Assembly: GCA_015709675.1 (NCBI GenBank)
Contig: CP054182.1
Location: 496,001 to 560,000 of the forward strand
DNA length: 64,000 nucleotides
Reading direction: 5' to 3'
From: Ignavibacteriales bacterium
GTDB taxonomy: Bacteria; Bacteroidota; Ignavibacteria; Ignavibacteriales; Ignavibacteriaceae
In this document: positions 1 through 8,318 of the stretch, one piece after another
Numbering within the stretch: the stretch's first letter is position 1
Layout: each line of letters starts with the position of its first letter
The notes under the pieces: model-generated
Seen by the model: only the letters and a program-made list of their open reading frames with translations
The model's database searches: none
Told to the model about the DNA's origin: nothing
Program-made: the position numbers and the translations under genes

Positions 1-376
1 TTTTCTGATAATAGGGGGCATTCTCCGGAAGATCGTCTATATACCAGTTGTTAAACTCTTTCAGGAAGTACTTATAAAACTTTCCTCCCTTTTCGCTCAT
101 TTCGATATATAAAAGATCCGTCTCAATGCGGATAAGACCAGGGGTGCCGGAGTTGTTGGCGAAGTGCTTTCCGAAAGGCATTGAATCATTTTCAGCGGGA
201 ACCTGAGCCGTAACCGGTTTTTCCTTTTCTGCTGCTTTGGTGCCGTTGAGCGAATCAACCGTCTGTTCTTTTGACTGATCCTGAGGAGGCGGCTGCGGGG
301 GAGGGGTCTGTATATAGAGCCACACCATCAGGATAAGTCCTATAAGCAGGAACGCTAAGGTGGTTTGTCTGTCCAT
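1..376 (-). CDS. yidC: Membrane protein insertase YidC, N-terminal part (cut by window edge)
   Basis: The first 125 codons of an insertase that places proteins into the inner membrane, alone or with SecYEG. The ATG is at 376. The protein opens MDRQTTLAFLLIGLILMVW, a single N-terminal membrane anchor, followed by a Pro/Gln-rich linker (about residues 24-35) and the start of the periplasmic domain of the Gram-negative type YidC. The five-membrane-segment insertase core lies beyond the window. The place at the end of rpmH-rnpA-yidD is the classical one for yidC. The gap to yidD is 42 nt. Identity rests on the N-terminal architecture plus gene order. Confidence 0.9.
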   Translation of the reverse strand, partial: MDRQTTLAFLLIGLILMVWLYIQTPPPQPPPQDQSKEQTVDSLNGTKAAEKEKPVTAQVPAENDSMPFGKHFANNSGTPGLIRIETDLLYIEMSEKGGKFYKYFLKEFNNWYIDDLPENAPYYQK

Positions 377-418
377 AAGGGGTATTTCCGGAATTAAATC
401 TTTTTTGGTAAAACTTGG

Positions 419-631
419 TTATTTAACGGGATCATAGTAGTCACCCTTATAAAATGGATGACACCGAAGTATCCGCCTGACAGCAAGATAACTGCCCTTA
501 AGAAATCCGTATTTAGTGAGTGCATCAACTGCATACTGCGAACAGGTAGGATAAAAGCGGCATGACGGGGGCAGCAGAGGTGATATCAGTTTACGGTATA
601 TCTGTATGATAAAGATTGCTATGGACTTCAT
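419..631 (-). CDS. yidD: Membrane protein insertion efficiency factor YidD
   Basis: A 70-residue protein of the YidD family, a small membrane-associated factor that assists YidC-dependent insertion. Family hallmarks are visible: an amphipathic N-terminus ([19 protein letters not shown]), the CxxYPTCSxYA-type motif ([11 protein letters not shown]) and a closing RCHPF motif. The length is typical. The gene overlaps the end of rnpA by 4 nt, which implies translational coupling, and it precedes yidC. Confidence 0.95.
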   Translation of the reverse strand: MKSIAIFIIQIYRKLISPLLPPSCRFYPTCSQYAVDALTKYGFLKGSYLAVRRILRCHPFYKGDYYDPVK

Positions 632-1032
632 GCAGCAGCCATTTGACTGAGTTTTTCCAGCACTGAGCGCACGGCGGGTTCTATCATCGCCAGCGTTACC
701 TCTCTGTGCGTGCGGCTGTTATATGCATAAAGTGAAAATACCACGAGCAGCGGCCGCTCATTCTGCGATAATGCTTCCGTATATATATGCTTGTTGAGCC
801 GGTATGCTTCCCTGATCAGCCGTTTTACCCTGTTTCGCCAGACAGCATTGCCTGATTTTTTAGAAACCGCGGCGGCAATCCGGACGTGCTCCCCTTCTCC
901 GGCTTCTCCTGATATATAATACGCTTTTAATACCCTGTCCTGGGAAAACAGCGTTTTCCCTTCTTTAAATATTTTTTCAAATGTGGTTTTTCCCCTGAGC
1001 CTTTCATCTTTTGAAAGGGTAAACCTTGCCAC
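628..1032 (-). CDS. rnpA: Ribonuclease P protein component
   Basis: The 134-residue basic protein subunit of RNase P, which helps the catalytic RNA mature tRNA 5' ends. The RNR signature is present in [17 protein letters not shown] at about residues 62-78. The N-terminus ([11 protein letters not shown]) is typical. The start is GTG at 1032, only 2 nt beyond the rpmH stop; the nearby ATG at 1034 is in another frame. The end overlaps yidD by 4 nt. Confidence 0.95.
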   Translation of the reverse strand: MARFTLSKDERLRGKTTFEKIFKEGKTLFSQDRVLKAYYISGEAGEGEHVRIAAAVSKKSGNAVWRNRVKRLIREAYRLNKHIYTEALSQNERPLLVVFSLYAYNSRTHREVTLAMIEPAVRSVLEKLSQMAAA

Positions 1033-1034
1033 AT

Positions 1035-1184
1035 TTAGCGTCTTTCGTCGCTCACGGTTAACTTTTTTCTGCCTTTAGCTCTTCTTCTGGCAAGCACTTT
1101 TCTGCCGTTGGCGGTAGCCATTCTCTCACGGAAGCCGTGCTTATTCCTTCTTTTTCTTTTGCTCGGCTGATACGTTCTTTTCAT
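1035..1184 (-). CDS. rpmH: 50S ribosomal protein L34
   Basis: A 49-residue, highly basic ribosomal protein. It starts [19 protein letters not shown] and ends [10 protein letters not shown], which matches the L34 family over its whole length. It is the first gene of the rpmH-rnpA-yidD-yidC cluster and is 2 nt from rnpA. No dnaA lies upstream; the neighbour is ugd in the same orientation. Confidence 0.97.
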   Translation of the reverse strand: MKRTYQPSKRKRRNKHGFRERMATANGRKVLARRRAKGRKKLTVSDERR

Positions 1185-1544
1185 CTTACTTCCTATTATT
1201 TAAAACAGACCCCAAAAATAACATTATACCGCCAAATTTCCAACGGGAAAACCAATTCCGGGGGGCTGACATGCTGATGGCAGCCCCCTTATGATAAAAG
1301 AGCAAAAATTGCCATTATTTGATAAAATAAGGTTTTTTTTTGCTGTTTTTTGCCATTTTTAGGCAAAAAATGCTAAAAAAGGCGTGGTTTTACCCCTTTT
1401 CCAGAAATCTGGGCTGGGCTGCTGTTCCCGCCATGGACATCAAAAACAAAAGGGACAATTAGGCCACTTTTGCAGGGAGAGCTTTACTTGCGTCCTTGAA
1501 CGCTAGTAAAACCCCGGCAGCAGCCAATTGTTCATTGTAATTTG
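1185..1544. other. Intergenic region with two hairpins between ugd and rpmH
   Basis: A 360-bp region without a gene. It holds an 8-bp GC hairpin (GGGGGCTG at 1261-1268 with CAGCCCCC at 1281-1288) and an A/T-flanked 9-bp hairpin (TTTTTTGCC at 1346-1354 with GGCAAAAAA at 1362-1370). The second lies in long T and A runs, so it could terminate transcription from either side. The end next to ugd carries the ATTGTTCATTGTAA simple repeat seen at other gene ends. No DnaA-box cluster was seen. Confidence 0.5.
1346..1370. terminator. A/T-flanked hairpin, possible terminator of ugd
   Basis: A perfect 9-bp stem (TTTTTTGCC / GGCAAAAAA) with a 7-nt loop, flanked by runs of T and A on either strand. On the minus strand it lies after ugd and before rpmH. 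The GC content of the stem is low, so the call is tentative. Confidence 0.4.
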
Positions 1545-2870
1545 TTAATTAACCTTTGGTCTTCCGATGCTGTAATAGGTAAACCCGAGCTCCCTCATCT
1601 TGGAGGGCTCGTAAACATTCCTTCCGTCAAAGATCAGCTTGTTTTTCAGCCCGTCGTAAAGCTTTTTATAATCAGGGTTGCGGAACTCATTCCACTCCGT
1701 CAGTATCAGCAGGGCATCAGCATCCTTAAGCGCGTCATACTCATTCTCTGTATATATAACTGAGTCACCAAGGAAAAATTTCGCCTGCTCCATAGCAGCG
1801 GGATCGTATGCTTTAATCACCGCGCCCTCAGAGAGCAGTTTCTGAATAATCGGAATTGACGGAGCCTCGCGCATGTCATCGGTATTTGGTTTGAATGCCA
1901 GTCCCCATACAGCCAGCGTCTTACCCTGCAGAATACCGCCGAAGTGATCAAGCACTTTCTTTGGAAGAACCAGTTTCTGGGCATGGTTTACTTCATCCAC
2001 CATGGTCAGTACTCTCAGCGGTACTTCATTATCACCCGCCGTTTTAATCAGAGCGTTTACATCCTTTGGAAAACATGATCCGCCGTAACCGATTCCGGGG
2101 AAAAGAAAACGCTTGCCGATGCGGTTATCGGTACCTATTCCCTTACGGACGTTATCCACATTAGCCCCGACTTTTTCGCAGAAATTCGCCATTTCATTCA
2201 TGAAGGTAATACGCATTGCCAGGTAAGAGTTCGCCGCGTATTTTGTTACTTCAGAACTGCGGGTATCCATTTCAAGGATCGGGTTACCCTGACGTACGAA
2301 TGGTTCATAAAGCTCCCGCATTACTTTCATTGCTTTCGGAGTGTTTGCGCCAATTACGATGCGGTCCGGTTTCATGAAGTCTTCAACAGCGTATCCCTCC
2401 CGCAGGAATTCCGGATTGGAAACCACTTCAAAATTTACAGCTCCCTGTTCCTTAATAGCGTTCGTTACCAGATCTGAAGTTCCGACCGGAACGGTGCTTT
2501 TATTTACAATTACCTTAAACTCCTTATCCCCGAGCTCTTTCAGGAAACGGCCAGTATCACCCGCGGCCTGAAGGACGTACTGCAGGTCGGCAGAACCATC
2601 CTCCCCCATCGGAGTGGGAAGACAGAAGAAAACAATATCGGAATTCTGCAGGGCATACTTCAGGTCATCGGTAAAGGCAAGGCGCTTTTTTTCAATATTC
2701 CGTTCAAAGAGAAGCTCAAGTCCGGGTTCATATATCGTGACCTGACCCGCGCGGAGCTTTTTCAGTTTTTCAGGATTATTATCAACGCAGATAACATCAT
2801 TGCCCATTTCAGCAAAACAGGTTCCCGAAACAAGACCTACGTAACCGGTACCAATAACCGACAGTTTCAT
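1545..2870 (-). CDS. ugd: UDP-glucose 6-dehydrogenase
   Basis: A 441-residue NAD-dependent enzyme that oxidises UDP-glucose to UDP-glucuronate for surface polysaccharides. The N-terminal Rossmann motif GTGYVGLVSGTCFAEMG (residues 7-23) and the catalytic-cysteine motif GYGGSCFPKDV (near residue 260) are clear. The central dimerisation helix and the C-terminal UDP-binding domain (VWGLAFKPNTDDMREAPS) are complete. The length is typical. A TATATTTG box lies about 36 nt upstream of the ATG. The stop codon sits in an AT-rich simple repeat (TTTGTTAATTAA). Confidence 0.95.
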   Translation of the reverse strand: MKLSVIGTGYVGLVSGTCFAEMGNDVICVDNNPEKLKKLRAGQVTIYEPGLELLFERNIEKKRLAFTDDLKYALQNSDIVFFCLPTPMGEDGSADLQYVLQAAGDTGRFLKELGDKEFKVIVNKSTVPVGTSDLVTNAIKEQGAVNFEVVSNPEFLREGYAVEDFMKPDRIVIGANTPKAMKVMRELYEPFVRQGNPILEMDTRSSEVTKYAANSYLAMRITFMNEMANFCEKVGANVDNVRKGIGTDNRIGKRFLFPGIGYGGSCFPKDVNALIKTAGDNEVPLRVLTMVDEVNHAQKLVLPKKVLDHFGGILQGKTLAVWGLAFKPNTDDMREAPSIPIIQKLLSEGAVIKAYDPAAMEQAKFFLGDSVIYTENEYDALKDADALLILTEWNEFRNPDYKKLYDGLKNKLIFDGRNVYEPSKMRELGFTYYSIGRPKVN

Positions 2871-2905
2871 ATAACAGAACTCCAGAATTTATATAATTTA
2901 CTCAT

Positions 2906-2913
2906 CAAATATA
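2906..2913 (-). promoter_or_regulatory. TATATTTG -7-like box upstream of ugd
   Basis: The minus strand reads TATATTTG, matching the TAnnTTTG -7 element of Bacteroidota promoters. No clear TTG -33 element was found at 19-23 nt, so this rests on one half of the consensus and on position. Confidence 0.4.
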
Positions 2914-3039
2914 CGAAAGGGGGAATTGTCCGGAGAAGAGAATCGGCGCTATTGCTGATTGAGTAAGAGCGAATGATACCGGGCGGCCGGGGCAGTTAGA
3001 AGTTAAAAGAGAAAAGTTAAAAGTTTATGGTGATGTATA

Positions 3040-3130
3040 ACCCGGAACTCATTTCCGATCTGTGCTCATCCGCGGTGCTTTAGCATCCGTTTAAATCCGC
3101 GGGCGATTGGCGGGTACAAAGACAGCAAGG
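3040..3130. repeat. Dispersed intergenic repeat (GATCYGTGCTCATCCGCG type), copy 1
   Basis: The segment contains TCCGATCTGTGCTCATCCGC followed by TTAGCATCCGTTTAAATCCGC and a GGACAGC-rich tail. A close copy lies at 4090-4180 and a weaker relative at about 12566-12640. It fills most of the 2871-3206 gap, in which no gene was seen. Confidence 0.55.
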
Positions 3131-3206
3131 ACAGCTTTTAAATAAAGACTATTATTAGCCCGTCTTTAAATCCGCAATATTTTTTAAAGTCACAGGACAG
3201 AAGATC

Positions 3207-3611
3207 TTAAACGGATAAAAAATCTGCTATTTTTATGGCCCTGGATGGAAACGCACGCAATAATTGCTTGTCATAAGTTATAAGCTTTGTTTTAAGGTAT
3301 ATTGCCGTCGCAGCATACTCACAGTCATATGCAGTACATCCGGACTCTTCGGCCAATTCAAGAACATTTTCTGAGTGTGGTGAAAACTCTTTATCCTTCA
3401 TAAGATTCAGTGCAATACTCATAATAGCCTTGCTCTGCTTAAGATTAATTAGCTTTTTTCTCTGATGATTCACCAGAATGTTTCTTAATTCACTGCGCCA
3501 TAAATATGGAGCCCACCAATCAGAATCTTTTTCGTAGAGCGCCTCAGCCTGCTCTTGATAATCTGAATTTAATAAAAAGTACGCCAGAATATTTGAGTCA
3601 ACAACAATCAT
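3207..3611 (-). CDS. PIN-domain ribonuclease toxin (VapC-like)
   Basis: A 134-residue PIN domain. The four acidic residues expected of a VapC-type metal-dependent RNase are in place: D5 (IVVDSNILAY), E41 (WRSELRNIL), D96 (TAYDCEYAATA) and D114 (LITYDKQLL). Such toxins cut tRNA or other RNA when free of antitoxin; the target cannot be told from sequence. It overlaps the upstream antitoxin gene by 4 nt (ATGA), the usual toxin-second order. Confidence 0.9.
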   Translation of the reverse strand: MIVVDSNILAYFLLNSDYQEQAEALYEKDSDWWAPYLWRSELRNILVNHQRKKLINLKQSKAIMSIALNLMKDKEFSPHSENVLELAEESGCTAYDCEYAATAIYLKTKLITYDKQLLRAFPSRAIKIADFLSV

Positions 3612-3847
3612 GGACGGCCAGATTTTTTGAAATCGTCGATTTCTTTAATGTTTTTAATCTTGGGAAGAGTTGCTCTTAATAAGCGTATGCTCTCAAGGAT
3701 CTTTTTCTTATCCTGCCCTTCCGTTTTATCAGAATTCTCAAGAACATAGAGAATCTCACTATTAATACTGCGTTTGTTTTTCTTTGCTCTTTTTTTTACT
3801 TTACTATAGAGAGAGTCCGGTATGTTTTTTAAGGTTATTGTCGGCAT
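3608..3847 (-). CDS. Ribbon-helix-helix antitoxin (FitA/VapB-like)
   Basis: A 79-residue protein starting MPTITLKNIPDSLYSKVKKR, the beta-strand plus helix pattern of ribbon-helix-helix DNA-binding antitoxins. The C-terminal half, which would wrap the toxin, is charged (KKILESIRLLRATLPKIKNI). I place the start at the ATG at 3847; the frame stays open 12 codons further up to 3883, but that extension runs through a palindromic operator-like sequence. The end overlaps the PIN toxin by 4 nt. The pair is probably autoregulated through the palindrome. Confidence 0.85.
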   Translation of the reverse strand: MPTITLKNIPDSLYSKVKKRAKKNKRSINSEILYVLENSDKTEGQDKKKILESIRLLRATLPKIKNIKEIDDFKKSGRP

Positions 3848-3862
3848 AGCAATGGTTCCGTT

Positions 3863-3883
3863 TTGGTTTCTAACTGGAACCAA
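3863..3883. promoter_or_regulatory. Palindromic operator of the VapBC-like pair
   Basis: TTGGTTTC, five bases, then GGAACCAA: a 21-bp palindrome with one mismatch, 16 bp upstream of the antitoxin start. A further half-site TGGTTCC is at 3853-3859. Ribbon-helix-helix antitoxins bind such paired sites to repress their own promoter; this role is inferred. Confidence 0.55.
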
Positions 3884-4089
3884 ACTTATGAAATTCCTGC
3901 CTTAAATTCAAGGGGGCTTTTCGGTGGTAGCTAGGTTGGCTATAAATTAAAAGTTTGGGAAATGGCGGGGTCGTTCATTTCATTTTCGATCCGGTTTGCC
4001 TCAGCATCTCCTTTAAAATCTTTGGGGCATCTCTGTTTCTGCGTTAATCTGCGGGAAATTTCTTATCCGGCCTTGGCAAGGTGACAAAA

Positions 4090-4180
4090 AGTTCTTCCGA
4101 TCCGTGCTCATCCGCGCTGTTTTAGCATCCGTTAAAATCCGCGGGCCATGTGCGGGTAGAAGGACTCGAAGGACAGCAAG
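4090..4180. repeat. Dispersed intergenic repeat (GATCYGTGCTCATCCGCG type), copy 2
   Basis: It repeats the motifs of copy 1: TCCGATCCGTGCTCATCCGC, TTAGCATCCGTTAAAATCCGC, then GGACAGCAAGG. It lies in the 3884-4299 gap. An 89-codon open frame over 4013-4282 consists of this repeat and is not a gene. Confidence 0.55.
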
Positions 4181-4299
4181 GCCTTGAAGGTCAGAGTTTA
4201 ATCTTTGGGATTCAGCTCCTTTGCACGAACCGCTAAGCTGGCAATATAAATAACATGAAGCATTCCCCCATTCATACTTCATAATTCAATATTCATACT

Positions 4300-6780
4300 T
4301 CAGACGATATCTATCTTAACCGGCTTAACCTTCCAGATATCGTTTGCATAATCCATAATAGAACGGTCGCTTGAGAATTTACCCACACGCGCCACATTCA
4401 GCACGGATTTCCTGGTCCACTCATCCTTGTTCTTATAGAGCTCGCTTACTCTGTCCTGGCAGTCTATATATGCACGGTAATCAGCAAAAAGCAGATAATA
4501 GTCAATGCTCATCAGACCGTCAATCATCGGCTTAAACAGTCCGGGTTCAAGACGGTTAAAGTAGTTGTGGGCTATCATATCAATCACACGCTTCAGCTCA
4601 GGATCTTTTTCATAATATTCACGCGGATTGTAGCCATTTTTCTTCATTGCCGCTACTTCATCAGAAAGCAGACCGAAAATGAAAATGTTATCATCACCAA
4701 CTTCTTCGCGGATTTCAACATTCGCGCCGTCCATGGTGCCGATAGTCAGCGCACCGTTAAGCGCAAATTTCATGTTGCCCGTGCCTGATGCTTCAAGTCC
4801 TGCCGTGGAAATCTGTTCTGAAAGATCTGCCGCCGGAATTATTTTTTCAGCAAGCGTAACCGAATAGTTCTTCAGGAAGATTACTTTAAGCTTATCACCG
4901 ATATCCGGATCATTGTTAACAACATCACTCACGCAGTTGATCAGCTTAATCACCTGCTTTGCCTGGAAGTAAGCCGGAGCGGCTTTACCGGCAAAGATTA
5001 CCGTGCGCGGAACAATATCAAGATTCGGATTGTCTTTAATTCTGTTGTAAAGCGTTATAACATGCAGCACATTAAGGAGCTGGCGCTTATACTCGTGGAA
5101 TCTCTTTACCTGAACATCAAACATTGAGTCAGGATTGATAACCACATAATGCTCCTTCTGTATATACTCAATAAGCTGCTGCTTGTTGCTCCATTTCACG
5201 CTTCTCCAGCTTTCGAGGAACTGCTTATCCTTTGTGAGTTTTTCAAGCTTCTTCAGCTGATCAAGATGGGTAATCCATTCATCCCCGATCTTTTCGGTGA
5301 TTACCTGAGCCAGATACGGATTGGCGGTTTTAAGCCATCTTCTCGGAGTAATGCCGTTGGTAACATTCTTAAACTTCTCCGGGAAGAGAGCATAAAAATG
5401 GGCAAAGATGGTTTTCTTCAGAATTTCCGTATGCAGAGCCGCAACACCATTAATAGAATGGCTTCCCACAATTGCAAGGTTTGCCATGCGGACCCGCTTT
5501 TCATCCCCCTCTTTGATGATCGAAAGTGCCTTGATAATGTCATCATCCTGTGTATATCTCATTCTTACATCATCCAGGAAGCGCTGATTGATTTCGTAAA
5601 TAATCTGCATATGCCGCGGCAGAAGATCCTGCATGATGGCAACTGACCACTCTTCAAGAGCTTCCGGAACCACAGTATGGTTTGTGTAGGCAAATACGTT
5701 TGTGGTGATTTTCCAGGCTTCATCCCAGCCAAGCCCCTCCTGATCAAGCAGAATGCGCATAAGTTCGGGTATGGCAATTACCGGATGCGTATCATTAAGC
5801 TGAATTGCCGTCTTTTCCGCAAACTGTCTGTAATCATTATGGTTAATCTTATACTTGCGGATTATATCCTGCAGCGAAGCTGATACGAAGAAATATTGCT
5901 GCTTCAGCCGGAGAAACTTTCCCTCAACATAGGTATCATTCGGATAAAGCACCTTTGATATATTTTCCGATTCATTCTTTGCTTCAACCGCTGCAAGATA
6001 ATTACCCTGGTTAAAATCCTTAAAGTCAAATTCCTGTGTAGCCTTTGCAGCCCAGAGACGCAGGTTGTTTACGGTATTATTATTATATCCAGGAACCGGA
6101 ACATCATACCCGACCGCAAGCACATCATCGGTATTAACCCAGTTGAAATGCAGTCTGCCATTTTCATCGGTGAAAACTTTAACCTCACCAAAGAACTGAA
6201 CGCGGTAAGTAAGCTCCCGTCTTAAAATTTCCCACGGATTGCCGTAGCTAAGCCAGTTATCAGGATGCTCTACCTGATTGCCATTTTCAATGTCCTGGCG
6301 GAAGATACCGTACTCATACCGGATGCCGTATCCGAATGCCGGCAGTTCACGGGTTGCCATTGAATCAAGATAACACGCAGCGAGGCGGCCAAGACCTCCG
6401 TTGCCCAGAGCCATATCATGTTCAATTTCTATGATATCTTCAAGTTTGTTTTTATCCCGGAGCAGAATATCATGGCACTCATCATAAAAGCCCATGTTGA
6501 TAAGCGCATTGCCCATCAGACGGCCCATCAGAAACTCAAGCGAAAGATAATAAACCCGCTTGGTATCCTGCTGTTTATATATATGCTGGGTACGGAGCCA
6601 CTTTCTGATGAGACGATCGCGTATGGAAAGCGCTAATGAGTAGTAATAATCTTCTTTTGTGGCGGTAAAGCGGTCTTTAACGAGTATAAATTCGAGATGC
6701 TCTGCAAACTGGTTAGAAAGTGAGTAGCTTTCAAGCGTTTCACTGTCAGTAAAAAATATCGAGGTGTCTTCCTTCTTCAT
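4300..6780 (-). CDS. glgP: Glycogen/starch phosphorylase
   Basis: An 826-residue GT35 phosphorylase, which releases glucose-1-phosphate from alpha-1,4-glucans. N-terminal landmarks include VYYLSLEFLMGRLM and LGNGGLGRLAACYLDS. The PLP-lysine region EASGTGNMKFALNGALTIG lies near residue 670. The length matches the bacterial family. The gene follows the galE-rfbA-rfbC run on the same strand after 89 nt; glucose-1-phosphate is also the RfbA substrate, so the neighbourhood is metabolically coherent. The stop codon lies in an ATTCATACTTCA-type simple repeat. Confidence 0.96.
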   Translation of the reverse strand: MKKEDTSIFFTDSETLESYSLSNQFAEHLEFILVKDRFTATKEDYYYSLALSIRDRLIRKWLRTQHIYKQQDTKRVYYLSLEFLMGRLMGNALINMGFYDECHDILLRDKNKLEDIIEIEHDMALGNGGLGRLAACYLDSMATRELPAFGYGIRYEYGIFRQDIENGNQVEHPDNWLSYGNPWEILRRELTYRVQFFGEVKVFTDENGRLHFNWVNTDDVLAVGYDVPVPGYNNNTVNNLRLWAAKATQEFDFKDFNQGNYLAAVEAKNESENISKVLYPNDTYVEGKFLRLKQQYFFVSASLQDIIRKYKINHNDYRQFAEKTAIQLNDTHPVIAIPELMRILLDQEGLGWDEAWKITTNVFAYTNHTVVPEALEEWSVAIMQDLLPRHMQIIYEINQRFLDDVRMRYTQDDDIIKALSIIKEGDEKRVRMANLAIVGSHSINGVAALHTEILKKTIFAHFYALFPEKFKNVTNGITPRRWLKTANPYLAQVITEKIGDEWITHLDQLKKLEKLTKDKQFLESWRSVKWSNKQQLIEYIQKEHYVVINPDSMFDVQVKRFHEYKRQLLNVLHVITLYNRIKDNPNLDIVPRTVIFAGKAAPAYFQAKQVIKLINCVSDVVNNDPDIGDKLKVIFLKNYSVTLAEKIIPAADLSEQISTAGLEASGTGNMKFALNGALTIGTMDGANVEIREEVGDDNIFIFGLLSDEVAAMKKNGYNPREYYEKDPELKRVIDMIAHNYFNRLEPGLFKPMIDGLMSIDYYLLFADYRAYIDCQDRVSELYKNKDEWTRKSVLNVARVGKFSSDRSIMDYANDIWKVKPVKIDIV

Positions 6781-6869
6781 CGTAATCCTTTCTTACACTA
6801 TGGATGATGTCCTGTTCCTGTAAATACAAAGTAACGCCCCCTAATTTAGTAATCTTTGACCTTTAAAAA

Positions 6870-7418
6870 CTACCAGACAAAATCTTTTTCAATTTGCGAA
6901 AATGGCGTGGCTTCTTTATCTTTATCCGAAACCAGCGGCTCTTCAGCCTGCCAGTCTATTCCCAGATCCGGGTCAGAAAAAAGAATAGCCCTTTCATCCG
7001 GTTTACTATATCGTGCAGTGCATTTATAGTAAAAAACTGCCTCATCGCTCAGCACCGAAAAACCGTGGGCAAAACCGGGCGGTATCCAGAGCATGGTAGC
7101 GTTTTCAGCGGAAAGCTCCACCGCGGCATATTTTCCGAACGTCGGAGAACCAAAGCGGATATCCACCGCCACATCCATCACCTTTCCTTGAAGCACCTGG
7201 CAGAGTTTCCCCTGCGCATTCTGCCCCACCTGGTAATGGAGTCCGCGGACTGTCCCTTTTTTGGATTTAGATATATTATCCTGAAAAAACTGATCCGGAA
7301 TACCGGCTGCTGCAAAACGTTCTTTATGAAAACATTCAAAAAAATAGCCGCGGCTGTCGTTATATACGGTATGCTTAATAACTTTAAGACCGCTGATTTC
7401 TAAATCGGTAACCTGCAC
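6870..7418 (-). CDS. rfbC: dTDP-4-dehydrorhamnose 3,5-epimerase
   Basis: A 182-residue cupin enzyme acting on dTDP-4-keto-6-deoxyglucose in dTDP-L-rhamnose synthesis. The motifs DSRGYFFECFHKERF, KGTVRGLHYQ (catalytic His region) and IPPGFAHGFSVLSD are typical. It lies 12 nt after rfbA in the galE-rfbA-rfbC run. rfbB and rfbD are not in this window, so the pathway must be completed elsewhere. Confidence 0.95.
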   Translation of the reverse strand: MQVTDLEISGLKVIKHTVYNDSRGYFFECFHKERFAAAGIPDQFFQDNISKSKKGTVRGLHYQVGQNAQGKLCQVLQGKVMDVAVDIRFGSPTFGKYAAVELSAENATMLWIPPGFAHGFSVLSDEAVFYYKCTARYSKPDERAILFSDPDLGIDWQAEEPLVSDKDKEATPFSQIEKDFVW

Positions 7419-7430
7419 TTCTTTTCCTTC

Positions 7431-8300
7431 TTATTCCGCTTCAGCGAGAACCCGCTCAAGATAGGAGCGGTACATACTCTTGGGGGTTGATTCAATTAAT
7501 GCTGCGAATTCAGCTTTGGTAATAAATCCTTTATAGAATGCTATCTCTTCAATGCAGGCAATCTTGAGACCCTGACGTTCTTCAATAACACCAAAGAAAT
7601 TTGATGCCTGCAGAAGCGCCTCCGGAGTTCCCGTGTCAAGCCATGCAACACCGCGCCCTATCTTTTCAACACGGAGCTCACCCATCTCCAGATAGGTTCT
7701 GTTTACATCCGTAATTTCAAGCTCTCCGCGTCCTGAGGGCTTCAGATTCTTTGATATATCAATAACCCGGTTATCATACACATAAAGGCCCGGTACCGCA
7801 AAGTTTGATTTCGGCTTAAGCGGCTTTTCTTCAATGGAAAGCACTTTGCCCGACTGGTCAAACTCAACAATACCATAGCGCTCAGGATCAGTAACCCTAT
7901 ATCCGAATACTGTTGCGCCGGGTGCTGTGTTTGCAATACCACGGTAAAAAAAGTCGAGGTAGCCATAAAAGATGTTGTCACCAAGAATCAGCGATACGGA
8001 ATCTTTTCCGATAAACTTTTCTCCTATGATAAACGACTCCGCAATGCCGTTCGGTGCTGCCTGGCGGGCATATTCGATGTTAAGACCAAACTGGTTTCCA
8101 TTGCCGAACAATTTCTGATACAGCGGTATTGTTTCATCGTTTGAAATAATCAGTATATCCTTGATTCCCCCGAGCATCAGCACGGAAAGGGGATAGTAAA
8201 TCAGCGGCTTATCATAAATTATGGTAAGCTGCTTGCTGTAAACTTTGGTGATGGGATAAAGGCGTGATCCTGATCCGCCCGCGAGTATGATGCCTTTCAT
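7431..8300 (-). CDS. rfbA: Glucose-1-phosphate thymidylyltransferase
   Basis: A 289-residue nucleotidyltransferase making dTDP-glucose from dTTP and glucose-1-phosphate. The N-terminal GGSGSRLYPITKVYSKQ signature, the ILGDNIFYG motif and WLDTGTPEALLQAS near the C-terminus are all present. The length is that of the short RfbA/RmlA form. The gaps to its neighbours are 12 and 18 nt, so it is co-transcribed with galE and rfbC. Confidence 0.96.
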   Translation of the reverse strand: MKGIILAGGSGSRLYPITKVYSKQLTIIYDKPLIYYPLSVLMLGGIKDILIISNDETIPLYQKLFGNGNQFGLNIEYARQAAPNGIAESFIIGEKFIGKDSVSLILGDNIFYGYLDFFYRGIANTAPGATVFGYRVTDPERYGIVEFDQSGKVLSIEEKPLKPKSNFAVPGLYVYDNRVIDISKNLKPSGRGELEITDVNRTYLEMGELRVEKIGRGVAWLDTGTPEALLQASNFFGVIEERQGLKIACIEEIAFYKGFITKAEFAALIESTPKSMYRSYLERVLAEAE

Positions 8301-8318
8301 GTTCTTTCCTTATATATA

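Noticed and set aside
1185-1544. Replication origin next to rpmH
   Set aside because: No dnaA gene and no cluster of DnaA boxes; a single TTATCCACA occurs inside ugd at about 2152 and is likely chance.
4013-4282. 89-codon open frame
   Set aside because: It consists of a dispersed intergenic repeat and has no family resemblance.
5149-5646. 165-codon plus-strand frame
   Set aside because: Antisense to glgP.
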